Notes: generated by a model not told the origin, from the letters alone. Positions 16,997 to 25,752 are shown, counted from the stretch's first letter. The stretch: 64,000 nt of DNA from Sphingomonas sp. S2M10 (GCF_012650175.1 NZ_JAAILI010000079.1:148345-212344), one strand, 5' to 3'. Numbers and translations: made by a program.

Positions 16997-19236
16997 TGGG
17001 CGTCCGATAGCAGGGGCAGGCGGCGGAAGCGCGTGCCGGTGGCGGTTTGCAGCGCGTTGGCGATGGCCGGCGCGGTCGGCGGCACGGCGAGCTCGCTCAC
17101 TCCGCCCGGGTCCGATCCGCTGGGCAGGATTTCCACGGTGATGTCGGGCGTATTCGCCAGCGTCGGCAGGTTGAGATCGGCCATGGTCTGCACCTCGGCG
17201 ATGTTTTCGCTGAACGTGGTCGGCGCTCCCAGCGCCGCGGCCAGACCGAACAACAGCCCGCCCTCGATCTGCTGGCGGACGAGATCGGGATTGACCACCC
17301 GGCCGCAATCCACCGCCGCGACCAGCCGCTCGACGACCACCTCGCGCTGCGGCGTCAGATGCGCCTCGGCCATCACCGCGATGTAGGCGCCGCGAAAGGC
17401 ATGGGCGGCGAGGCCCTGGCCGCTGCCCGGCTCGCCCCCCTGCCAGCCGCCGAGCTGCGCCGCCGTCTGCAGGCACCGCGCGAGCCGGGGCTGGCTGCCG
17501 AGCATCGCCATGCGGAACGACAGCGGATCGCGATTGGCGACATGAGCGAGCTCGTCGACAAAGCTTTCGGCGAAGAAGCAGGTATAGCTGTGCGCGCCGG
17601 ACCGCCAATAGCCCGTCGGCACGCCGATCTCGGCGGGATGATGGTCGACCGCGAGGTTCGGAATGGCATAGGCGGGCATCGCGCCCTCGACAGCGGAGGG
17701 ATCCGCCCTGCCCGGCAGCGCCAGCCCGGCCGCAGCGACGACATCGCCGGCGAGCAGTCGCGCCGCCAGCTCCCGGCCGGTCGCAGGGGCGGCGATCTTG
17801 GCGAGCCAGGCGGAGACGGTGCCGCCCTGGCCCAGCTTCGCCGTCAGCCGTGCGGCGGCGGCGGGCCGGAAGCGATCGCGCCGCAGATCCTCGTCGCGCG
17901 ACCAGCTGAGCTGCACCGGCCGGCCCACCGTCTGCGAAATCAGCGCCGCCTGTACCGCCGCATCGACCTCCAGCTTCGCCCCGAAGGACCCGCCGCCGAG
18001 CATGGCATGCACCGTTACCCGCGCCGGATCGATGCCGAGCGCCTTGGCCGCCGCCGCCCGCGCCAGAGCCGGCGCCTGGGTCGGCAGCCACAGCGACAGC
18101 CGGCCTTGGGCATAGTCGGCGGTGCAGGTCATCGGCTCCAGCGGCGCATGCGGGGCAAGGCCGACGCGATAGTCGGCGGTCACCACCCGCGCCCCGCGAA
18201 ACTCGGCGGCAAGATCGCCCTTCGCCGCGATCCGCGCGCCCTCGCCGTCCAGCGCCGCGTCAAGCGCCGCCGCGATGCTGTCGTCATTGATCACGGCGGC
18301 AGGATTTCGGAAGCGTGGCCGCATTGCCTGGAGCGCGCGCGTGGCCGCCCACCAGTTGCTCGCGACCGCCGCCACCCACTGCTTGGTCGTGACGATCGAC
18401 AACATGCCGCGCACGCGGTTGGCGGCCTCGCGATCGACATGCACCAGCTCGGTCTCGCCGATCGGCCCCTGCCGAATGGCGGCAAAGACCATGTTGGGCA
18501 GTCGCACATCGGCCGCGAAGTTCGCGCTGCCGTCGATCTTGGCCGGCGCATCGAGTCGCGGCAGCGCCTGGCCATGGAGTCGTCCCGCCTCGCCGCCCCG
18601 CAGCGGCGGCTGGGCCGGCGCCGTCTCGCGCGCCGCCGCTTCGGCAAGCTCACCGAAGCCGAGCCGCTGGCTGCCGTGGATCACGCTGTTGCCGGCGGTG
18701 CCGCAGGATTGCCAGTCGACGCCCCAGCGCCGCGCCGCCGCCTTGCACAGCAGCACCCGCGCCGCCGCACCCGCCCGGCGGAGATCGTCCTCGAACGCGC
18801 GGACCGAGGTGGAAGCGGCGGTGAGCATCAGGTCGGCGCGCGCGGCATGGCTGCGCTGCACCCTCTCGGGCAGCCCGCCCAGCGCGGCGGCGAACAGGGT
18901 CTGCGCCGCCAGCGGATTGGCATAGAGCGGATTGAGCGGCGCCGGCTCGACACCGACCAGATTCCAGTCCGCGCCCAGCTCGTCGGCCAGGATCTGGGGA
19001 AGCGCGGTGTAAACGCCCTGCCCCATTTCCGCCTGCGGCACCGCCACGCGCACCTGCCCGTCCTTGCCGATCTTCAACCAGGCGCCGAACAGGCTCTCGC
19101 CGGGCCCGGCTGTGAGATTGGGGACATAGCTGCGCGGCCACAGCCCCCAGGCGACTACCAGCCCAAGCCCCGCGCCGCCGCCGATCAACAGCCTGCGTCG
19201 ATCGATCCGGATGCGGGGTACGGGTTTGCCAGCCAT
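16993..19236 (-). CDS. Molybdopterin-binding oxidoreductase, isoquinoline 1-oxidoreductase beta-like
   Basis: A 747-residue member of the xanthine dehydrogenase family, of the fused large-subunit type (IorB). The N-terminus has a Tat-like signal (RIDRRRLLIGGGAGLGLVVA). Molybdopterin-domain features include AEMGQGVYTALPQILADEL, GGGSFGAK and GSDPGGVSELAVPP, the last holding the likely catalytic Glu. IorB enzymes normally pair with a 2Fe-2S IorA subunit (and a c-type cytochrome); neither is encoded beside it. It is probably periplasmic. The substrate is unknown. The stop overlaps the hemH start. Confidence 0.88.
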   Translation of the reverse strand: MAGKPVPRIRIDRRRLLIGGGAGLGLVVAWGLWPRSYVPNLTAGPGESLFGAWLKIGKDGQVRVAVPQAEMGQGVYTALPQILADELGADWNLVGVEPAPLNPLYANPLAAQTLFAAALGGLPERVQRSHAARADLMLTAASTSVRAFEDDLRRAGAAARVLLCKAAARRWGVDWQSCGTAGNSVIHGSQRLGFGELAEAAARETAPAQPPLRGGEAGRLHGQALPRLDAPAKIDGSANFAADVRLPNMVFAAIRQGPIGETELVHVDREAANRVRGMLSIVTTKQWVAAVASNWWAATRALQAMRPRFRNPAAVINDDSIAAALDAALDGEGARIAAKGDLAAEFRGARVVTADYRVGLAPHAPLEPMTCTADYAQGRLSLWLPTQAPALARAAAAKALGIDPARVTVHAMLGGGSFGAKLEVDAAVQAALISQTVGRPVQLSWSRDEDLRRDRFRPAAAARLTAKLGQGGTVSAWLAKIAAPATGRELAARLLAGDVVAAAGLALPGRADPSAVEGAMPAYAIPNLAVDHHPAEIGVPTGYWRSGAHSYTCFFAESFVDELAHVANRDPLSFRMAMLGSQPRLARCLQTAAQLGGWQGGEPGSGQGLAAHAFRGAYIAVMAEAHLTPQREVVVERLVAAVDCGRVVNPDLVRQQIEGGLLFGLAAALGAPTTFSENIAEVQTMADLNLPTLANTPDITVEILPSGSDPGGVSELAVPPTAPAIANALQTATGTRFRRLPLLSDAH

Positions 19237-19366
19237 CGCCTCGCTCTATCGCGCCCGGCGGCCCCACGCCAGCATGGGCTTTCGATCAGGCTGATCGCTC
19301 CCCCTTGGGTTTGCGGCGTTTTGGCTCTATCGCGGGCGGCAATCGCTTCTCACGCCGGGGATTACC

Positions 19367-20245
19367 GTGCTGCCAACCCTGCTTGCCGCTGCCGGCGGAC
19401 ATCTGCATTTCACCGATCTCCACCTCGATCCGGTGGCGATCAATCTCGGCTTCTTCCAGATCAAATGGTATTCGCTGGCCTATATCAGCGGCATCCTGCT
19501 CGGCTGGCTGTACCTGATGAAGCTGCTCGCGGCACCCGGCGCACCGATGACCCGCCGCCACGCCGATGATCTGGTCTTCTACGCGACGCTGGGCATCATC
19601 CTGGGCGGACGCCTCGGCTATGTACTCTTCTACGCACCCGAGATGTTCAGCAACCCGCTGCAGATCCTGATGCTGTGGGAAGGGGGCATGAGCTTCCATG
19701 GCGGCGTGCTGGGCACCTCGCTCGCCATCGTCTGGCTGGCGCGACAGCACAAGCTCAACTGGCTGCGCATCCACGATTATGTCGCCTGCTGCGCCCCGTT
19801 CGGGCTGTTCTTCGGCCGCCTCGCCAACTTCGTGAACGGCGAGCTGTGGGGCAAGCCGGGCGACGTGCCCTGGGCGATCGTCTTCCGGGGCACCGTCGCC
19901 GCAGGACTGCCCGAGCCGGCGCGCCACCCCAGCCAGCTCTACGAGGCGGGCCTGGAAGGGCTGCTGCTGTTCGCCGTGCTGTGGTTCTTCTTCTGGCGCA
20001 CCGATGCGCGCTACCAGCCCGGCAAGCTCACCGGCATCTTCCTGCTCGGCTATGGTTGCGCGCGCTTCTTCGTAGAGTTCTTCCGCGAGCCCGATCGCCA
20101 GCTGGTCTGGCTGGTCGATCTCACCGGCCTGCACATGGGCCAGTGGCTGTGCCTGCCGATGATCGCGGGCGGGCTGTTCCTGATCGCCACCGCGAACGGC
20201 CGCCGCAAGCGGATCGAGGCGATCACCGGGCCCAGCGTCGCCTGA
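19367..20245 (+). CDS. lgt: Prolipoprotein diacylglyceryl transferase
   Basis: A 292-residue polytopic inner-membrane enzyme that adds diacylglycerol to the lipobox Cys of prolipoproteins. Family motifs visible are IKWYSLAYISGILLGW, GGRLGYVLFY, WEGGMSFHGGVLG, the Lgt signature FFGRLANFVNGELWG and the conserved HPSQLYEA. The start is GTG at 19367, just after an uncoded 130 bp gap from the divergent oxidoreductase. The next gene starts 10 bp downstream. Confidence 0.96.
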   Translation: MLPTLLAAAGGHLHFTDLHLDPVAINLGFFQIKWYSLAYISGILLGWLYLMKLLAAPGAPMTRRHADDLVFYATLGIILGGRLGYVLFYAPEMFSNPLQILMLWEGGMSFHGGVLGTSLAIVWLARQHKLNWLRIHDYVACCAPFGLFFGRLANFVNGELWGKPGDVPWAIVFRGTVAAGLPEPARHPSQLYEAGLEGLLLFAVLWFFFWRTDARYQPGKLTGIFLLGYGCARFFVEFFREPDRQLVWLVDLTGLHMGQWLCLPMIAGGLFLIATANGRRKRIEAITGPSVA

Positions 20246-20255
20246 CCTGGCCGCC

Positions 20256-21350
20256 ATGACCAATCCTCTGGACGCCCAGCCCGACGAACGCCGCGACAAT
20301 GCCGCCGAACCCGCGCTGCCCGAGCGGCTGGCGCGGGCGATCACGCTCGCCGGGCCGATTCCGCTCTCGCAGTTCATGGGCGCGGCGAATGCGCATTATT
20401 ACGCCACCCGCGATCCGCTCGGCGCGCGCGGCGACTTCACCACCGCGCCCGAGATCAGCCAGATGTTCGGCGAGCTGATCGGGCTGTGGCTGGCCGATCT
20501 GTGGGACCGCGCCGGTCGGCCGGAGCGCGCGCGCTATGTCGAATTCGGCCCCGGCCGCGGCACACTGGCGGCGGATGCGCTGCGGGCGATGGACAAGGCC
20601 GGGCTCGCACCGCCGGTCGACTTCCTGGAAACCAGCCCGGTGCTGCGCGCCGCGCAGAAGGAACGCGTGCCACAGGCCGAATGGCATCTCGATCTGGTCG
20701 GCCTGCCCGAGGATGCGCCGCTGCTGGTCGTCGCCAACGAATTCTTCGACGCGCTGCCGATCCGCCAGCTGGTGCATACCGCGCAGGGCTGGCGCGAGCG
20801 GCTGGTCGCCTGCCAGGACACGCTGTTCCTGCCGGTGACGGGCGACCGCGGCTTCGATCCGGTGATCCCGCCCGCGCTGCGCGATGCCGCACCCGGATCG
20901 ATCCTCGAAACCTCGCCCGCCAGCGTCGCGCTGCTGCGCGCGCTCGCCCAGCGGCTGCTGGCACAGGGCGGCGCCGCGCTGATCCTCGATTATGGCTATG
21001 AAGGCCCTGCGATCGGCGACACGCTGCAGGCGGTGCGCGGCCACGCCTTCGCCAATCCGTTCGACGGCCCCGGCGAGGCGGATCTCACCGCGCATGTCGA
21101 TTTCGGCACGCTCAAGGAAGCCGCCGAGGCCGAGGGGCTGACCGTGCACGGTCCGGTGACGCAGGGCGATTTCCTCAAGGCGCTCGGCATTGACGCACGC
21201 GCCCGGGCGCTCGCTCGCGCAGCGCCGGAGCGCGGCGACGCGATCGCCGCCGATCGCAACCGGCTGGTGGGAGACGAGCAGATGGGATCGCTGTTCAAGG
21301 TGCTCGCGCTCACCGCGCCGGGCTGGCCGGTGCCGGCAGGCTTCGCATGA
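20256..21350 (+). CDS. Class I SAM-dependent methyltransferase (MidA/NDUFAF7 family)
   Basis: A 364-residue protein with SAM-binding VEFGPGRGTLAADALRAM (motif I) and the family segments YYATRDPLGARGDFTTAPEIS, VANEFFDALPIRQ and LILDYGYEG. In mitochondria NDUFAF7 dimethylates an arginine of a complex I subunit. The bacterial substrate is not established. It sits in a rightward run lgt-methyltransferase-GNAT-pgeF, with ATGA coupling to the next gene. Confidence 0.9.
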   Translation: MTNPLDAQPDERRDNAAEPALPERLARAITLAGPIPLSQFMGAANAHYYATRDPLGARGDFTTAPEISQMFGELIGLWLADLWDRAGRPERARYVEFGPGRGTLAADALRAMDKAGLAPPVDFLETSPVLRAAQKERVPQAEWHLDLVGLPEDAPLLVVANEFFDALPIRQLVHTAQGWRERLVACQDTLFLPVTGDRGFDPVIPPALRDAAPGSILETSPASVALLRALAQRLLAQGGAALILDYGYEGPAIGDTLQAVRGHAFANPFDGPGEADLTAHVDFGTLKEAAEAEGLTVHGPVTQGDFLKALGIDARARALARAAPERGDAIAADRNRLVGDEQMGSLFKVLALTAPGWPVPAGFA

Positions 21351-21850
21351 CCTATCGCGACGCCACCCCCGCCGATGCGGCCGCGATCGACGCGCTCTTC
21401 CGGGAAAGCTTCCGCGCGACCTTCGGGCATCTCTATGCGCCGGAGGATCTCGCCAGCTTTCTCGGCCGGTTCACGGTGGCAGGATGGGCGGCCGAACTCG
21501 CAGATCCCGCTTTCGCCTTCCGGGTGATCGAGGATGCGGACGGCATCGCCGGCTATTGTAAGCTCGGCCCGATCAGCCTCCCCGCCGAGCCCGAGGGTCC
21601 CGCGCTCGAACTGCGCCAGCTCTATCTGCTCGATCGCGCCAAGGGCAGCGGCGCCGCACAGGCATTGATGGACTGGGCACTCGCCACCGCCCGCGCGCGA
21701 GGTGCGGCCGAACTCTGGCTTTCGGTCTATATCGACAACCATCGCGCCAAGCGCTTCTACCAGCGCTATGGCTTCGAGGATCGCGGGCCCTATGCCTTCC
21801 TGGTGGGCAATCATGCCGACGAGGATCGGCTGATGCGGCTGGTGCTGTGA
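21347..21850 (+). CDS. GNAT family N-acetyltransferase
   Basis: A 167-residue single GNAT domain: RDATPADAAAIDALFRESF at the start, acetyl-CoA-binding LRQLYLLDRAKGSGAAQALM and a C-terminal WLSVYIDNHRAKRFYQRYGF. The length is typical. It overlaps both neighbours by 4 bp (ATGA upstream, GTGA downstream), so it is part of a coupled operon. The substrate is unknown. Confidence 0.9.
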   Translation: MTYRDATPADAAAIDALFRESFRATFGHLYAPEDLASFLGRFTVAGWAAELADPAFAFRVIEDADGIAGYCKLGPISLPAEPEGPALELRQLYLLDRAKGSGAAQALMDWALATARARGAAELWLSVYIDNHRAKRFYQRYGFEDRGPYAFLVGNHADEDRLMRLVL

Positions 21851-22614
21851 GCGGCGTGGAAGTCACCCGCGCCCGGGCGCTGGAAGGCGTGGCGCACGGC
21901 TTTCTGGGCCGCGTCGGCGGGGTTTCGACCGGCGTGGTCGCGGGGCTCAATGTCGGCACCGGCTCGAACGACGATCCCGCCGCCATCGGCGAGAATCGCT
22001 GCCGCGCGGTGGCGGCGGTGCTGCCGGGGGCCCGGCTGGTTACCGTCTACCAGGTCCACTCGGCCGATGCGGTGACAGTGCTCGCACCGTTCGACGAAGC
22101 GCTGCGTCCCAAGGCCGATGCGCTGGTTACCAACCTGCCGGGGCTGGTGCTCGGCATCCTCACCGCCGATTGCGCGCCGGTGCTGTTCGCCGATCGTGCG
22201 GCGGGCGTGATCGGGGCAGCCCATGCCGGCTGGAAGGGCGCGATCGGCGGCGTGACCGATTCGACCATCGCCGCAATGGAGGCGCTCGGCGCCCGCCGCG
22301 ATCGCATCGCCGCGGCGATCGGCCCGTGCATCGCCCGCGCCAGCTACGAGGTCGATGCCGGCTTCTTCCAGCGATTCTGCGAGCAGGACCCGGCCAACGA
22401 ACGCTTCTTCGCCGATGGCCGCCCCGAGCATTTCCAGTTCGACCTGGAGGCCTATGTCGTCCACCGGCTGGCGCTCGCCGGCCTGCGCACGATAGAGGCG
22501 CTGGGGCTCGACACCTATGCGAACGAGGCGCGCTTCTTCAGCTTCCGCCGCGCCACCCATCGCGGCGAACCGGATTACGGCCGGCAGATCAGCCTGATCG
22601 GGCTTGCGGGCTAG
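21847..22614 (+). CDS. pgeF: Laccase-domain purine nucleoside phosphorylase/polyphenol oxidase
   Basis: A 255-residue YfiH/PgeF-family protein. It has GFLGRVGGVSTG near the N-terminus, VYQVHSADAV, LTADCAPVLFADRAAGVIGAAHAGWKG with the conserved Cys and His of the metal site, and GPCIARASYEV. The family is reported to cleave purine nucleosides and, in E. coli, to edit peptidoglycan precursors. Start GTG at 21847 overlaps the GNAT stop. It ends 9 bp from the convergent corC gene. Confidence 0.9.
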   Translation: MSGVEVTRARALEGVAHGFLGRVGGVSTGVVAGLNVGTGSNDDPAAIGENRCRAVAAVLPGARLVTVYQVHSADAVTVLAPFDEALRPKADALVTNLPGLVLGILTADCAPVLFADRAAGVIGAAHAGWKGAIGGVTDSTIAAMEALGARRDRIAAAIGPCIARASYEVDAGFFQRFCEQDPANERFFADGRPEHFQFDLEAYVVHRLALAGLRTIEALGLDTYANEARFFSFRRATHRGEPDYGRQISLIGLAG

Positions 22615-22623
22615 GCGCGTCGG

Positions 22624-23547
22624 TCAGGCGGCGTCCTCTACCCGCAGTTCGGGCGGGTGCAGGCGCAGGCGATTGACCTTGCGCTCGTCGGCATCAATCA
22701 CCTCCAGCTTCCACCCGCTCTCATGCTCCAGGCATTCGCCTACCGCGGGCACATGCCCGGCGAGCACGAAGGCGAGGCCGCCGATCGTGTCGACATCCTC
22801 CTCCACTTCGGCCAGCCGCGGGTCGACCGTCTCGGCGACGTCCTCCAGCTCGGCGCGGGCATCGGCTTCCCAGCCGCCGCCGTCGATCGGCACGATCAGC
22901 GCGGCGGGCGCCTCGTCATGCTCGTCCTCGATCTCGCCGACGATTTCCTCGATCAGATCCTCGATCGTGATCAGCCCCTCGGTCCCCGAATATTCGTCGA
23001 GCACGATCGCGAGGTGCGTCCGCTTGACCCGCATCTGCGCGAGCAGGTCGAGCGCGCCCATCGACTGCGGCACGTAAAGCGGCTGGCGGATCAGCCCGGC
23101 GATGCTCGGCGGATGGGCCTCGCCCCTGGCCAGGATCTCGAACACGTCCTTGATATGGACCATGCCGATGATCGTATCGAGCTCCTCGCGATAGACCGGC
23201 AGGCGGCTGTGGCCCGCCTCGGCGAAAAGCAGGACGAGATCGCCGAAGCTGGTCTGCTCCTCCACCGCGATGATGTCGGCGCGGGGCACGCCGACATCGC
23301 CGGCGTCCCGCTCGCCGAAGTGCAGCAGGTTCTTGAGCATCTGCCGCTCGATCGGGGCCAGATCGCCGGCCGGCGGGGTGCCGCCGTCGCTCTCATGCTC
23401 CTCGATGGCTTCTTCCAGGCGCTCGCGCAGCGACTCTTCCTGTTCCTCGCCGAACAGGAGCGTGCGCAAACTGCGCCAGATTCCGCCGTTTTCTTGTCGG
23501 TGTTCAGGCGAGCCGGTACTGGGGCCCTCGTTCATGTTGGTGTTCAA
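22624..23547 (-). CDS. corC: CBS-domain/CorC_HlyC protein
   Basis: A 307-residue cytosolic protein. It has a charged N-terminus, paired CBS domains (residues 85-205; VPRADIIAVEE; LDEYSGTEGLITIEDLIEEIVGEI) and a CorC_HlyC domain at 215-295. It lacks the DUF21 membrane domain seen in the gene at 10.6 kb. The order phoH-ybeY-corC (E. coli ybeZYX) identifies it as CorC/YbeX, recently linked to ribosome metabolism and Mg2+ efflux. It overlaps ybeY by 4 bp. Confidence 0.92.
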   Translation of the reverse strand: MNTNMNEGPSTGSPEHRQENGGIWRSLRTLLFGEEQEESLRERLEEAIEEHESDGGTPPAGDLAPIERQMLKNLLHFGERDAGDVGVPRADIIAVEEQTSFGDLVLLFAEAGHSRLPVYREELDTIIGMVHIKDVFEILARGEAHPPSIAGLIRQPLYVPQSMGALDLLAQMRVKRTHLAIVLDEYSGTEGLITIEDLIEEIVGEIEDEHDEAPAALIVPIDGGGWEADARAELEDVAETVDPRLAEVEEDVDTIGGLAFVLAGHVPAVGECLEHESGWKLEVIDADERKVNRLRLHPPELRVEDAA

Positions 23548-24053
23548 TCCTCGCGTACGGGATAGGGATCGTGCAGGTTCAGCGCCGCCATGGCGGCCTG
23601 TTCCATCGCCTCCATGGCTTCCGCCTCGCCATCCTCGATATGGTCATAGCCTAGCAGATGCAGCATGCCATGGACAATCAGATGCGTGGCGTGATCTTCC
23701 ACGGCGATGCCGCGCTCGCCGGCTTCCACCGAACAGACGCCGTGCGCAAGCACGATGTCGCCCAGCAATACTTCGCCATCATCGCTGTTCTGGGTGACGG
23801 CGTCGAGCAGATCGGATTGGATCATGGGGAAGGACAGCACGTTGGTCGGCTTGTCCTTGTCGCGATACTGGCGGTTGAGGGTATGGACTTCGTCGTCGCT
23901 GGTGAAGCGCACCGCGACTTCGATCGTGCTCGGCGATCCCCGCCAATCGGCATAGGGCGTCTGCGCGATCGCAGCCTCGGCCGCGCGCAGCGCGAGCGCT
24001 TCCCAGTCGCCGTCCGGCCAGGGGGATTCGGGGATGGCGGCAACGTCGAGCAT
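23544..24053 (-). CDS. ybeY: rRNA maturation RNase YbeY
   Basis: A 169-residue metalloendoribonuclease acting in 16S rRNA 3' processing and ribosome quality control. The zinc motif HGMLHLLGYDH gives H128, H132 and H138, and NRQYRDKDKPTNVLSFP is the second family motif. The ATG shares its A with the vapC stop (TGATG). Translation therefore appears coupled to an upstream toxin gene, not to phoH as in most relatives. The stop overlaps corC. Confidence 0.96.
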   Translation of the reverse strand: MLDVAAIPESPWPDGDWEALALRAAEAAIAQTPYADWRGSPSTIEVAVRFTSDDEVHTLNRQYRDKDKPTNVLSFPMIQSDLLDAVTQNSDDGEVLLGDIVLAHGVCSVEAGERGIAVEDHATHLIVHGMLHLLGYDHIEDGEAEAMEAMEQAAMAALNLHDPYPVRED

Positions 24054-24460
24054 CAGGCGAGGTCCGTCTTGGAGAAATCGTCGCCCTTGTAGAGCAGACG
24101 CGCATCATGGGATCTGGCGCAGGCATAGGCGAAGCAATCGCCCATGTTGAGTCCGGCCGGGTGCCGTCCCTTGCCGAACTGCTGATAGGCATCGAGCGCC
24201 AGTTCCAGCTCGCGCGCGCCGATCGGCACCAAGGTCAGCCCAAGCTCATCGGCGTAGAGACCTGCTTCGTGCCGCGCCGCGGTGATATCCATCTCGCGCG
24301 AACGCGAGAGCGCGGCCACGGTTTCCCAAGCCGCCATTGCCGACCAGAGCGCCGGCGCGCCCTCGACCGCCTCGACCACCAGCCGATCGCGCTCGGGCTC
24401 CTCGGCGATGATCGCGACCATCGCCGATGCGTCGACGAACAGCGTCAAGCTTCGCCCCAC
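24053..24460 (-). CDS. vapC: VapC-family PIN-domain toxin ribonuclease
   Basis: A 135-residue PIN domain. The acidic metal-binding residues are D10 (FVDASAM), E46 (WETVAAL), D108 (MGDCFAYA) and D127/D128 (YKGDDFSKTD); all four positions are intact, so the toxin should be active. VapC toxins cleave tRNAs or rRNA. The start overlaps vapB by 16 bp and the stop overlaps ybeY. A later TTG start at 24448 is possible but shorter than usual. Confidence 0.92.
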   Translation of the reverse strand: MGRSLTLFVDASAMVAIIAEEPERDRLVVEAVEGAPALWSAMAAWETVAALSRSREMDITAARHEAGLYADELGLTLVPIGARELELALDAYQQFGKGRHPAGLNMGDCFAYACARSHDARLLYKGDDFSKTDLA

Positions 24461-24696
24461 AGCTCGTCAAAAAACGCCTTGTCGGCGGACAGTCCGGTCG
24501 GCGGCGGCAACGGATGGGCACGGCGATGCGCATCGAGCTTGCGCAGCACCTCCTGCGCGCGGCCCTTGGCCTCGAGCTCGGCCTTGCGTCGCAACAGGCT
24601 GTCGCGCACCGCCTCGGTCTTGGTGGTGCCGAGCGCGGCCGCGACCTCGGCGGCAAGCGCCGCAGTGTCAGCATCCTTGATGTAGAGCGATGCCAT
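24445..24696 (-). CDS. vapB: VapB-family antitoxin
   Basis: An 83-residue antitoxin. The N-terminal part (MASLYIKDADTAALAAEVAA, then TTKTEAVRDSLLRR) is the strand-helix DNA-binding domain of the Rv0623/PSK-type VapB family. The C-terminal tail (LSADKAFFDELWGEA) would neutralise VapC. GGAGG lies 6 bp before the ATG at 24696. Its own promoter and two operator-like palindromes lie immediately upstream. Confidence 0.9.
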   Translation of the reverse strand: MASLYIKDADTAALAAEVAAALGTTKTEAVRDSLLRRKAELEAKGRAQEVLRKLDAHRRAHPLPPPTGLSADKAFFDELWGEA

Positions 24697-24711
24697 ACCG
24701 CGCCTCCGAAG

Positions 24712-24742
24712 GGGATATCCCGAATGTAGGACGGGATATCCC
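24712..24742 (-). promoter_or_regulatory. Twin palindromic operators of vapBC
   Basis: Two identical perfect 10 bp palindromes, GGGATATCCC, occupy 24712-24721 and 24733-24742. Their centres are 21 bp apart, two turns of B-DNA, so bound dimers would sit on one face. They lie 15-46 bp upstream of the vapB start. VapBC complexes commonly repress their own promoter; binding here is inferred. Confidence 0.75.
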
Positions 24743-24751
24743 TGCCTTCAA
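24723..24751 (-). promoter_or_regulatory. Candidate vapBC promoter overlapping the phoH stop
   Basis: Read leftward, TTGAAG (24751-24746) and TACATT (24728-24723) are 17 bp apart. The -35 hexamer contains the phoH stop codon, one GGGATATCCC palindrome fills the spacer and the other overlaps the expected start site. Repressor binding would block polymerase directly. Confidence 0.55.
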
Positions 24752-25752
24752 CCGTCGCCCTCATAGGCCGCCACGATGCGGCCGACGATGGGATGGCGGA
24801 CCACGTCGCCCACGCCGAAGCGCACCATCGAGATGCCCTCCACGCCCTCCAGCCGATCGACCGCGTCGTTCAGCCCCGAGGCGTTGGGCCCGCCGGGCAG
24901 GTCGGTCTGCTTGGGATCGCCGCAGATCACCATCCGGCTGTTCTGGCCAAAGCGGGTGAGGAACATCTTCATCTGCATCGGCGTGGTGTTCTGCGCCTCG
25001 TCGAGGATGACGAAAGCATCGGCCAGCGTCCGCCCGCGCATGAAGGCGATCGGCGCGATCTCGATCTCGCCGCTGGCGATCCGCCGTTCCACCTGCTCGG
25101 CCGGCAGGCAGTCGTAGAGCGCGTCGTAGATCGGGCGAAGATAGGGGTCGACCTTCTCCTTCATGTCGCCCGGCAGGAAGCCCAGCCGCTCGCCCGCCTC
25201 CACCGCGGGCCGCGACAGGATCAGCCGCTGGACGCTGCCGGTGATCAGCTGCGCCACCGCCTGCGCCACCGCCAGATAGGTCTTGCCGGTACCCGCCGGG
25301 CCCAGCGCGAAGATCAGGTCGTTGGAGGCGAGCTCGCGCATGTAATGCGTCTGCGTCACCGAGCGCGGCACGATCGTCTTCTTGCGCGTGCGGATCATGA
25401 TCGTGGGCTTCGGCCCGCCCTCGGTCGGTTCGGCGCGCACGATGCCGGTGAACATCGGCTCGCTCGACATCGCGATCACCGCGTCGATCAGTCCGCCATC
25501 GACATCCTCGCCGCGAATCACGCGGCTGTGCAGTTCCTGCAGCACCTCGCGGGCGTGCGCCACCACCTCGGCGGCGCCTTCGATCACCACCCGCTGGCCG
25601 CGCGCGTGGATATACACGCCCAGCCGCTCCTCGAGCATCAGCAGGTTGGAATCAAACTCTCCGAAGAGCTGCGGCAGGAGCTGGGGCTTGTCGAAGGTCA
25701 CCTCTACCCGGGAACGGTCGCCGGACTGGGCGGGGACAGGCTTGCGGCTCAT
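24748..25752 (-). CDS. phoH: PhoH-like ATPase (YbeZ)
   Basis: A 334-residue protein. There is an N-terminal KH-like region, Walker A GPAGTGKT at 151-158 and Walker B AFVILDEAQN. Also present are AFMRGRTLADAFV and GDPKQTDLP. PhoH/YbeZ partners YbeY in RNA processing. The ATG at 25752 follows AAAGGA and gives the usual family N-terminus; a longer in-frame ATG at 25818 lacks support. Relatives have ybeY directly downstream, but here vapBC intervenes. Confidence 0.95.
   Translation of the reverse strand: MSRKPVPAQSGDRSRVEVTFDKPQLLPQLFGEFDSNLLMLEERLGVYIHARGQRVVIEGAAEVVAHAREVLQELHSRVIRGEDVDGGLIDAVIAMSSEPMFTGIVRAEPTEGGPKPTIMIRTRKKTIVPRSVTQTHYMRELASNDLIFALGPAGTGKTYLAVAQAVAQLITGSVQRLILSRPAVEAGERLGFLPGDMKEKVDPYLRPIYDALYDCLPAEQVERRIASGEIEIAPIAFMRGRTLADAFVILDEAQNTTPMQMKMFLTRFGQNSRMVICGDPKQTDLPGGPNASGLNDAVDRLEGVEGISMVRFGVGDVVRHPIVGRIVAAYEGDG

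Noticed and set aside
17047..19569. 840-codon + strand frame opposite the molybdopterin enzyme
   Set aside because: Low-complexity Arg/Gly/Ala product in antisense to a well-conserved gene; it also runs into lgt.
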